A stretch of DNA of 9,150 bases from Acidimicrobiales bacterium (GTDB taxonomy: Bacteria; Actinomycetota; Acidimicrobiia; Acidimicrobiales; Aldehydirespiratoraceae). Shown here piece after piece: positions 1 to 5,352 of this stretch. The position numbers and the translations under genes were made by a program. Every line of letters begins with the position of its first letter. Position 1 is the first letter of the stretch. The notes beneath the pieces are model-generated. The model saw only the letters and a list, made by a program, of their open reading frames with translations. It was not told where the DNA came from and searched no databases. The stretch is taken from assembly GCA_021604885.1 (NCBI GenBank), contig BQJV01000103.1:1-9150 (forward strand), written 5' to 3'.

Positions 1-382
1 GCCCGACGGTCTCTACGGCGACGCCGACGAGGGCATGGTACGGGCCATGCGGATCGTGATCAGCGACGAGGCCTACGAGACCCACACCCACCCGCTCGTC
101 CGGGTGCACGCCGAGACCGGAGCACAGACGCTCTACTCCACGCTCGGCTACATCGTCGGCATCGAGGGGATGGAGGACGACGAGGCGACCGGCCTCCTCA
201 TGGAGGTCTACGACTGGCAGACCCGCGAGGAGTTCCAGTACCGACACCACTGGGAGCCGGACATGCTGGTCATGTGGGACAACCGCTGTGTCCTGCACAA
301 GGCGACCGGCGGCTACGACGGCCACGAACGTCTCCTGCACCGCTCGACGATCGGCTACAACGCCGAGTTCGCCGTTCACTGA
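1..382 (+). CDS. TauD/TfdA-family dioxygenase, C-terminal part (5' end outside window)
   Basis: The open frame begins at base 2 and gives 126 residues of C-terminal sequence, so the gene starts upstream of the window. TauD/TfdA enzymes are Fe(II)- and 2-oxoglutarate-dependent hydroxylases of the cytoplasm. The segment shows the typical C-terminal pattern: an HPLVRVH stretch (fragment residues 30-36), WDNR at 92-95 followed by the distal iron-ligand histidine at about 99 (LHKA), then a Tyr and the ERLLHRSTIG block, whose Arg114 is in the position of the 2-oxoglutarate-binding arginine. The N-terminal HxD iron ligands lie outside the window, so activity cannot be judged. The start is not visible; the ATG at 35 is internal. 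The acyl-CoA synthetase gene begins 25 bp downstream on the same strand, which suggests a shared catabolic operon. The substrate (taurine, an aryloxyalkanoate or another) cannot be told from this part. Confidence 0.88.
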   Translation, partial: PDGLYGDADEGMVRAMRIVISDEAYETHTHPLVRVHAETGAQTLYSTLGYIVGIEGMEDDEATGLLMEVYDWQTREEFQYRHHWEPDMLVMWDNRCVLHKATGGYDGHERLLHRSTIGYNAEFAVH

Positions 383-395
383 CGTCCAGACGATC

Positions 396-401
396 GAAGG
401 G
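396..401 (+). promoter_or_regulatory. Ribosome binding site of the acyl-CoA synthetase gene
   Basis: GAAGGG lies 6 nt before the ATG at 408. It decides the start: the frame is open upstream to 288, but that would place about 40 residues of unlike sequence over the end of the dioxygenase gene. Confidence 0.6.
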
Positions 402-407
402 TCACGC

Positions 408-1943
408 ATGACCGATGCGACACCAACGCTCGACCGCGAGGACTTCGCGCGCCGCGGCGAGGCCATCGGCTACTACGCGGCGACGTCGCCGGACATGCCG
501 GCCGTGATCCTCGGCGACGAGGTGATCACCTATGCGGCGCTCGATCGGCGGGCGAACCGATTGGTCCGCGCGTTGGCCGAGCGAGGCGTCGGCCCGGGCT
601 CGGCGGTCGCGATGATGGTGACCAATCGCGTGGAGTTCATCGAGGTCTGGGCCGCGGCCATGCGCGGTGGCCTGCGGCTCACGCCGATCAACTGGCACCT
701 CACGGCCGAGGAAGCCGGCTACATCGTCGAGAACTGCGAAGCGAGGGCGTTCATCGGCGACGTGGACGCGCCAGGCTCCCCTCGCGCCGCCGGCGACCAT
801 CTCCTCCGTCTCGCGACGGGTGGTTCGATCGAAGGCTTCGACGACTACCGCGACGTCGTCGACGCGACCGACGACGGTCCCGTCGATGCCCGGCTCGGCC
901 ATCTCATGCTCTACACGTCCGGCACGACCGGGCATCCGAAGGGCGTCGCCAAGGCGCCGGGGAACGCCGTCGCCGATCTGATCAACGGCAATGGTGTCGA
1001 CCTCGGCGACCGATGCCTCATCACCGGGCCGCTGTACCACGCCGCGCCGCTCACCTTCGGACTGATCTTCTCGCTCCAATGGGGCGGTCCGGTCGTCGTG
1101 ATGCCGAGCTGGGATCCGGCCGAGGCGCTCCGACTGATCGAAGCGCACAGCATCACCCATGCCCACTTCGTCCCCACCATGTTCCACCGCCTCCTCGCGC
1201 TTCCGGACGAGGTGCGAGCGAGCGCCGACGTCAGCTCACTCAAGGCCGTGCACCATGGCGCGGCGCCGTGTCCGGTGCACGTCAAGCACGCGATGATCGA
1301 GTGGTTCGGCCCGGTGATCATCGAGTACTACGCCTCGACGGAGGGCGGCGGCAGCCGGGTCGACAGCGCGACGTGGCTCACCCGACCGGGCACGGTCGGT
1401 CAGCCCCTTCCGGGCTCGGTGTCGATCGGTACCGAGGAGGGGGAGCCCCTGCCCGACGGCGAAATCGGTCTGATCTACATCCAGGCACCGGACGGTGCGT
1501 TCGCCTACCACGGCGATGCCGACAAGACCGCCTCCACGTTCCGCAAGGCCGGCTTCTTCACGCTCGGCGACCTCGGCTACCTGGACGAGGACGGTTTCCT
1601 GTTCCTCACGGACCGGTCGTCGAACCTGATCATCTCCGGCGGCGTGAACATCTACCCCGCCGAGATCGATGCCGTGCTCCTGACCCACCCGGCGGTCGGC
1701 GACGGTTCGGTGGTCGGCGTGCCGGACGACGAATGGGGCGAGAGCGTGCTGGCCGTGGTCGAGCTCCGCGCCGGCCTGGCGCCGAGCGAGGGCCTGGCCG
1801 ACGAGATCCGTGCGCACTGCCGCGAGCGGCTCGCCGCGTTCAAGGTGCCCCGTCGAGTGGAGTTCGTCGATGCGATCCCCCGCACGGACGCCGGCAAGAT
1901 CAGCCGCCACCTGCTGCGCAAGCAGTTCCGCGAACTGGACTGA
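408..1943 (+). CDS. Class I adenylate-forming acyl-CoA synthetase (FadD-like)
   Basis: A complete ANL-superfamily enzyme of 511 residues, the usual size. It should activate a carboxylic acid to an acyl-AMP and pass it to CoA. All core motifs are present: the phosphate loop TSGTTGHPKG (170-179), the YYASTEGGG block (307-315) that carries the A5 glutamate E312, the GDLGY motif with ribose-binding D388, the hinge region DRSSNLIISGGVNIYP (402-417), and the C-terminal catalytic Lys497 in DAGKISR. The EGGG form of the A5 block is familiar from actinobacterial FadD-type and bile-acid/steroid-type CoA ligases, but substrate cannot be assigned from that. The chosen ATG has a ribosome binding site and gives a normal N-terminus. 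The gene follows the dioxygenase by 25 bp, so the two probably act on related substrates: hydroxylation or cleavage, then CoA activation. Its stop codon touches the stop codon of the convergent DUF1330 gene with no spacer. An aryl-CoA ligase or a non-CoA adenylating enzyme is a less likely reading. Confidence 0.92.
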   Translation: MTDATPTLDREDFARRGEAIGYYAATSPDMPAVILGDEVITYAALDRRANRLVRALAERGVGPGSAVAMMVTNRVEFIEVWAAAMRGGLRLTPINWHLTAEEAGYIVENCEARAFIGDVDAPGSPRAAGDHLLRLATGGSIEGFDDYRDVVDATDDGPVDARLGHLMLYTSGTTGHPKGVAKAPGNAVADLINGNGVDLGDRCLITGPLYHAAPLTFGLIFSLQWGGPVVVMPSWDPAEALRLIEAHSITHAHFVPTMFHRLLALPDEVRASADVSSLKAVHHGAAPCPVHVKHAMIEWFGPVIIEYYASTEGGGSRVDSATWLTRPGTVGQPLPGSVSIGTEEGEPLPDGEIGLIYIQAPDGAFAYHGDADKTASTFRKAGFFTLGDLGYLDEDGFLFLTDRSSNLIISGGVNIYPAEIDAVLLTHPAVGDGSVVGVPDDEWGESVLAVVELRAGLAPSEGLADEIRAHCRERLAAFKVPRRVEFVDAIPRTDAGKISRHLLRKQFRELD

Positions 1944-2360
1944 TCAGAACGGGTTGCCGACCGTCTCGATGTTGAGCTGACCGGCCAGACCCGCGGCCCG
2001 ATGCATGGACGCGGCCTGCCATTCGGGCGACGAGGACATGTCGAAGAGGGCCCGCCGGTTCGGGTACTTCGCGATCGCGACCTCGTCCCACAGCTCGTCG
2101 ACCTGGCCCAGAGCGAGGAAGGTCACGTCGCCGACGAAGACGATCTCGCCGCCGTACTCCGTGATGAGTTGGGAGGCCACACGGCCGTAGAGCTGATACG
2201 CCTCGCGGCCGGTCAGGTCCGTCTCCCGACCGTCCTCGTACTCGGCCTCGTCCTTGAACGTCAGCAGGTTCACCATGAAGATCGGGCCATCGGGACCGGG
2301 CTCGAGCATCTGCTCGACGCGCTCGGGGCTGGTCGGCATGACTTCGTTCACGACTTCCAT
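1944..2360 (-). CDS. DUF1330-family dimeric alpha/beta-barrel protein
   Basis: A protein of 138 residues that I place in DUF1330, small ferredoxin-like dimeric alpha/beta-barrel proteins (related to EthD/NIPSNAP folds) of mostly unknown function. Family signs, in order: FMVNLLTFKDEAEYEDG (28-44), a GREAYQLYG helix (51-59), YGGEIVFVGDV (69-79), the WDEVAIAKYPNRRALFDM block (91-108) and the SPEWQAASMHRAAGL block (111-125). There is no signal peptide and no membrane segment, so it is cytoplasmic. The start at 2360 is fixed by AGGAGG 6 nt upstream. It is the last gene on this strand before the convergent acyl-CoA synthetase gene. It may be co-transcribed with the DUF808 gene 93 bp upstream, but a hairpin, a palindrome and a possible promoter in that gap suggest at least partly independent expression. 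No catalytic residue can be assigned. Confidence 0.85.
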   Translation of the reverse strand: MEVVNEVMPTSPERVEQMLEPGPDGPIFMVNLLTFKDEAEYEDGRETDLTGREAYQLYGRVASQLITEYGGEIVFVGDVTFLALGQVDELWDEVAIAKYPNRRALFDMSSSPEWQAASMHRAAGLAGQLNIETVGNPF

Positions 2361-2366
2361 CGGACG

Positions 2367-2372
2367 CCTCCT
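2367..2372 (-). promoter_or_regulatory. Strong ribosome binding site of the DUF1330 gene
   Basis: AGGAGG on the minus strand sits 6 nt before the ATG at 2360. It is a full consensus site, the strongest for any gene in the window that has its own leader. Confidence 0.75.
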
Positions 2373-2385
2373 GTTCGAGCACGCG

Positions 2386-2394
2386 ACCGTAGCA
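2386..2394 (-). promoter_or_regulatory. Candidate extended -10 promoter element for the DUF1330 gene
   Basis: The minus strand reads TGCTACGGT here: a TGn extension followed by TACGGT, which fits the TANNNT -10 pattern of actinobacterial housekeeping promoters. Transcription would begin near 2379 and leave a leader of about 19 nt containing the AGGAGG site. No convincing -35 element is seen. The same TGCTACG core occurs before the unrelated gene that starts at 4739, which adds some weight. Confidence 0.35.
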
Positions 2395-2402
2395 ACCCCG
2401 CC

Positions 2403-2418
2403 ATCTGACCCCTCAGAT
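2403..2418. promoter_or_regulatory. 16-bp perfect palindrome, possible operator
   Basis: ATCTGA and TCAGAT flank a CCCC spacer, giving 6-bp perfect arms. It lies about 43 bp before the DUF1330 start and, if the -10 call at 2386-2394 is right, over the -35 region. That is where a dimeric repressor would bind. As RNA it could also form a short hairpin with a GGGG loop (minus strand). No regulator gene is in the window. Confidence 0.4.
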
Positions 2419-2420
2419 TC

Positions 2421-2471
2421 CGAACTGGTGGGAACCCATCGGGCTTCGCCCGATCAGGTCCCACCAGTTCG
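2421..2471 (-). terminator. Nested hairpin at the 3' end of the DUF808 gene (terminator or attenuator)
   Basis: Outer arms of 13 bp pair perfectly (2421-2433 with 2459-2471). Inside them a second stem of 7 bp (2438-2444 with 2448-2454) closes on a 3-nt loop. On the minus strand the inner tip is GCGAAGC, a sequence known for unusually stable mini-hairpins. The right outer arm encodes the last residues of the DUF808 protein, and the inner stem reaches into its stop codon. No U-tract follows on either strand, so a canonical intrinsic terminator is not shown; U-poor terminators are, however, often proposed in high-GC actinobacteria. Position supports transcription termination, attenuation before the DUF1330 gene, or 3'-end protection. 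Confidence 0.55.
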
Positions 2472-3413
2472 GGGGTGTGGCTCGTCGTCGGATCCGAACG
2501 GGAGAGCCGAGATCACCGTCACGACGATGAGGCCCCATGCCAGACCGACCACCGCGGAGATCCCGGTGTTCACCAACCACTCGAGCACGCCGGAGAACGA
2601 GCCGGTGTCGTGCACGGCGTGCTCGGCGTCGTGCACCACGTCATAGGGCCAGTGCCAGCCGAGCTCGTCGGCCCCCACGAGCAGAATGTGGCCGCCGACC
2701 CAGACCATCGCCGCGGTTCCCACGATCGACAGACCGGTGAGGAGCTTCGGCATCCCCGTCACCAGCCCGCGGCCGAGGCGGGTCATCGGACCGGAGCCTG
2801 ACTTGGCGAGCGACAAGCCGACATCGTCCATCTTCACGATCAGGGCGACGAGGCCGTAGACGACGATCGTGATGAAGATCGCGACGATCACGAGGATGAT
2901 CGCGCGCTGCAGTAGTCCTTCGTCGATGACCTCCTTGAGCGAGATCACCATGATCTCCGCCGACAGGATGAAGTCGGTCCGGATCGCGCCCGTGATCGTC
3001 GCCGCCTCTGCCTCGGGCCCCAGCACGGCGGCCGGGACGTCGTGATCGTGGTCATCACCCTTGATCGCATGGAGGATCTTGTGGCCGCCCTCGTAGCAGA
3101 GGAACGTGCCGCCGCCGAGAAGGATGATCTCGACCAGGGTCGGCGCGATCTCACTGAGGATCAACGCGGCCGGGAGGATGAAGAGAAGCTTGTTCTTGAT
3201 CGACCCGGTGGCGATCCGCTTGATGATCGGGAGCTCGCGCTCGGCGGCGATGCCCTGCACGTACGTCGGTGTCACCGCGGTGTCGTCGACGACCACACCG
3301 GCCGCTTTCATGCTCGCCCGGCCGGCTGCCGCGCCGACGTCGTCGATGGACGCCGCTGCCAGCTTCGCGAGCGCCGCGACATCATCGAGCAACCCAACCA
3401 GTCCGCCTGCCAT
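2454..3413 (-). CDS. DUF808 (YedI-type) inner-membrane protein
   Basis: A 319-residue polytopic membrane protein that I recognise as the DUF808/YedI family, whose function is not established. The N-terminal half carries the family's most conserved stretches: GGLVGLLDDVAALAKLAA (3-20), ASIDDVGAAAGRAS (21-34), the VVDDTAVTPTYVQG block (41-54) and ERELPIIKRIATGSIKNK (58-75). Hydrophobic segments lie at about 76-101, 147-162 (weaker), 168-194, 222-247 and 275-305. A charged, His- and Asp-rich loop (KGDDHDHD, 118-125) lies between the first two, and other His residues cluster at 254-268. The start at 3413 lies 6 nt after the stop of the upstream 439-residue gene, so the two are very likely translationally coupled. 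The final codons form one arm of a large hairpin. Whether it transports anything is unknown. Confidence 0.87.
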   Translation of the reverse strand: MAGGLVGLLDDVAALAKLAAASIDDVGAAAGRASMKAAGVVVDDTAVTPTYVQGIAAERELPIIKRIATGSIKNKLLFILPAALILSEIAPTLVEIILLGGGTFLCYEGGHKILHAIKGDDHDHDVPAAVLGPEAEAATITGAIRTDFILSAEIMVISLKEVIDEGLLQRAIILVIVAIFITIVVYGLVALIVKMDDVGLSLAKSGSGPMTRLGRGLVTGMPKLLTGLSIVGTAAMVWVGGHILLVGADELGWHWPYDVVHDAEHAVHDTGSFSGVLEWLVNTGISAVVGLAWGLIVVTVISALPFGSDDEPHPRTGGT

Positions 3414-3419
3414 CGATTC

Positions 3420-4739
3420 CTACCCTCTCGGCTTGATCTCGACCGGGGTCGGCGGTCGAGCCGACAGGTCGAACGTCGTGATGTCGTTGAGGTTGACCAT
3501 ATCGACCAATGGATGGGGCTCGACCGGTTCCGCGGCGGGATCGATCCAGACCCGCCACGCCGCCACGGCACCGTCGGGTGGCGTGTCGACGGACACCTGG
3601 GCCCGGGGATTCACGGCCTGGGCCATGTGCTCGAAGCCGGGACGATCGGGTGTCGTCGTGAGCAGCCCGAGCGGGCTGCGGGGATCGTCGAGGAGCGCCT
3701 CGCACTCGCCCAGCGAGACGAGGATCTCGTCGTCCTCTACCTCGACTCGGAACGCGGTGTAGTCCGGCACGTGGACCGGGTCGATCTGGATGATCTTGGC
3801 GATCGCCTCGATGTCGTCGCCCTGGATCCCCATCGCATCGCGCAGGCGGGTGACGAGTCCGGGCGCGAACGCGGCGCGGTGCTGCACGGCGGCGTCGGCG
3901 AGGAACTCGGCACCCCAGTTCTGCTCCACCGTCCAGTACGCGGCGCGCATCAGGAGGTGCACGTCGAGCGCGTACTCCTTCGCCTGCCGGACCAGAAAGG
4001 CCTGCCCGAACTCCTCAAGCCGGAACCAGTCAAGCAGTGGTCCCGAGTAGTCGGTCAGACCACCGGGCTCGCGCGACTCGCCGAGCGGGAAGTCCACCGC
4101 GGCGGCGAGCGTCGTCTCCATGAACGCGAGGCTCGGGTTCGATGGCGGCGCACCAGCGGCCTCGTCGTCGATCGAGAGGCGCCAGCGGCAGTGATGACCG
4201 GTGAAGTCGTCCGGCCGGGGCGGACGGTAGATCGGTTCACAACGGGCCCTCGGGTTCGTCGCCGAGAACGTGGCGTCGAACGTGCGGTCCTCCATGTCGT
4301 GACACATCAGCTTGACGGTGTCGTGGTCGTTGGCGGTCATGCGGAACAGGTGATCGTGGGGTCCGCAGAACTCCGTGTAGAAGAACAACTCCGTGTCGCT
4401 GACGACCTCGAACCGGAAGTCGAGGAAGTGGTCGGGCCCACCGATGTCGAACTGGACGCCCTTCGCGATCGAGGACACGGTCTCGCCGGTCGCGCCGATG
4501 TTGGCGAGGTTGCGGCGCGTGTAGATCGGGCTGGATCCCATCCACTCGCCGTCCGCCAGGGTGACGGTGGCCTCGGTGCCACCGACGCCGGCGACGTGGG
4601 GCATGAGTGCACGATCGTGGAACATCGACAGCATCTGATACTCACGACAGAGCCGGGCGAGCCCGTCCCGTGACAGGCGATCGAGCGTCCAGTCGGGGTC
4701 GAAGGGTGCCGAACAGTCCGGCACGACGGATCCAGGCAT
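3420..4739 (-). CDS. Unrecognised 439-residue cytoplasmic protein with clustered Cys/His
   Basis: I do not recognise this family. From the chosen ATG the product is 439 residues, acidic, with no signal peptide or membrane segment. The middle part (about 95-190) looks beta-rich and holds a run of potential metal ligands: C125, H128, H130 (CGPHDH), C146, H147, C167, and H182, H183, C184 (GHHC). The part from about 240 to 320 is largely helical (for example RQAKEYALDVHLLMRAAYW and a helix around 285-303), and the C-terminus is proline-rich. The frame is open up to 5033, but that extension runs antisense through the stress-protein start, is very Arg-rich and has no coding character, so I start at 4739. 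No ribosome binding site is seen there; a TGCTACGTT element ends 8 nt before the ATG and suggests a leaderless message. It is first in an operon with the DUF808 membrane protein. The gene is real: G/C-ending codons and sensible composition run the full length. Confidence 0.8.
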   Translation of the reverse strand: MPGSVVPDCSAPFDPDWTLDRLSRDGLARLCREYQMLSMFHDRALMPHVAGVGGTEATVTLADGEWMGSSPIYTRRNLANIGATGETVSSIAKGVQFDIGGPDHFLDFRFEVVSDTELFFYTEFCGPHDHLFRMTANDHDTVKLMCHDMEDRTFDATFSATNPRARCEPIYRPPRPDDFTGHHCRWRLSIDDEAAGAPPSNPSLAFMETTLAAAVDFPLGESREPGGLTDYSGPLLDWFRLEEFGQAFLVRQAKEYALDVHLLMRAAYWTVEQNWGAEFLADAAVQHRAAFAPGLVTRLRDAMGIQGDDIEAIAKIIQIDPVHVPDYTAFRVEVEDDEILVSLGECEALLDDPRSPLGLLTTTPDRPGFEHMAQAVNPRAQVSVDTPPDGAVAAWRVWIDPAAEPVEPHPLVDMVNLNDITTFDLSARPPTPVEIKPRG

Positions 4740-4747
4740 CGGACCGG

Positions 4748-4756
4748 AACGTAGCA
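4748..4756 (-). promoter_or_regulatory. Candidate extended -10 promoter giving a leaderless start
   Basis: On the minus strand TGCTACGTT combines a TGn extension with TACGTT (TANNNT). It ends 8 nt before the ATG at 4739, so transcription would start at or next to the start codon. This explains the absence of a ribosome binding site. No clear -35 hexamer is visible. Confidence 0.4.
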
Positions 4757-4875
4757 CCGCGGCGCTGGGGCGATGCTCCCGGAGCGACCAGCCGGTGACC
4801 CTGATGGCCGCTGGACGACCGCCGTGTTTGGGCAGTCGACTCGATGGGTATGTCCGCCACACGACCGACTTCCAC

Positions 4876-4881
4876 GAAAGG
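4876..4881 (+). promoter_or_regulatory. Ribosome binding site of the universal stress protein gene
   Basis: GAAAGG lies 7 nt before the ATG at 4889 and selects that start over an earlier in-frame ATG at 4844, which would add 15 residues to the MKILLAADD start typical of the family. Confidence 0.6.
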
Positions 4882-4888
4882 CCATCCA

Positions 4889-5338
4889 ATGAAGATCCTC
4901 CTCGCAGCAGATGACGATGCCGCCAGCTTCGAGGCGGCTCTGATCGTGGCCGACTGGTTCCCGGAGGACGCCTCCGTCGTCGCCCTGCACGTCGGCACGG
5001 TTGCGCCCGCGGCCGCGATGACGACACCGGCATTGGCCGGTGGACTCGGCTACCCGATCGTCTCGCTCCCCGCCCTCCGCACCGACCGGGAACGGATCTA
5101 CCGAGAAGCCCGCGACATCGCAGCGCAGGTCGCGGCGGTCACCGACGGCACGGCTCGGATCGCCGCAGGCGATCCAGCGACGAGGATCATCGAAGTGGCC
5201 GAGGAGATCGACGCCGACCTCATCGTCGTGGGCACCGGCGACCGCTCATGGCTGTCGCGACTCCTGAACCCCTCGGTCAGCGCCGGCGTCCTGCGCGACG
5301 CGACCTGCCCGGTGCTCGTCGTTCGCTCGGCCGTGTGA
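4889..5338 (+). CDS. Single-domain universal stress protein (UspA family), degenerate nucleotide loop
   Basis: A 149-residue protein with the full Usp fold order: MKILLAADDD strand (1-10) with the early Asp, a SFEAAL helix, VVALHV strand (30-35), a helix around 64-84, the AGDPATRIIEVAEEIDADLIVVG segment (93-115) and the closing CPVLVV strand (140-145). These are all standard. The nucleotide-binding loop is not: family members that bind ATP have G-x2-G-x9-G-S/T, whereas here the region at 115-131 reads GTGDRSWLSRLLNPSVS. The second Gly is replaced by Asp118 and the third by Pro128, so ATP binding may be lost or altered. It is cytoplasmic. The eRF1-like gene starts 14 nt after its stop, so the two are an operon. 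Actinobacterial Usp proteins are commonly tied to hypoxia, stationary phase or dormancy; that this one is too is inferred from its neighbour. Confidence 0.9.
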   Translation: MKILLAADDDAASFEAALIVADWFPEDASVVALHVGTVAPAAAMTTPALAGGLGYPIVSLPALRTDRERIYREARDIAAQVAAVTDGTARIAAGDPATRIIEVAEEIDADLIVVGTGDRSWLSRLLNPSVSAGVLRDATCPVLVVRSAV

Positions 5339-5342
5339 GCGA

Positions 5343-5348
5343 GAGGAG
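5343..5348 (+). promoter_or_regulatory. Ribosome binding site of the eRF1-like gene
   Basis: GAGGAG lies 4 nt before the ATG at 5353 and fixes that start. The frame is open back to 5248, but that part overlaps the end of the stress-protein gene. Confidence 0.65.
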
Positions 5349-5352
5349 ACCC

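Larger units (their letters stand above)
4740..4888. other. Divergent intergenic region, 149 bp
   Basis: It separates the minus-strand 439-residue gene and DUF808 operon from the plus-strand stress-protein operon and must hold promoters for both. The leftward -10 element at 4748-4756 is the only fair candidate. For the rightward operon the best I find is TATGTC at 4849-4854 with a T/G-rich stretch about 17 bp upstream (4825-4833), which is weak. A short GCTCC-C-GGAGC palindrome lies at 4775-4785. Confidence 0.5.

Noticed and set aside
402..1910. Several minus-strand open frames opposite the acyl-CoA synthetase gene
   Set aside because: The plus-strand frame has every ANL-superfamily motif; the opposite frames have only biased Arg/His/Ala-rich composition.
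3042..4673. Long plus-strand open frame of 543 codons, opposite the 439-residue and DUF808 genes
   Set aside because: It is Arg/Val/Asp-rich with no recognisable motif and runs antisense across two genes with good coding character. Long antisense frames are expected in high-GC DNA.
4849..4854. TATGTC as the promoter of the stress-protein operon
   Set aside because: It ends in C rather than T, and the T/G-rich -35 candidates are poor or wrongly spaced. It is mentioned with the intergenic region but not called as a feature.
4740..5033. 98-residue N-terminal extension of the 439-residue protein
   Set aside because: It would run antisense through the start of the stress-protein gene, is rich in Arg and Pro without pattern, and would remove the divergent promoter region.
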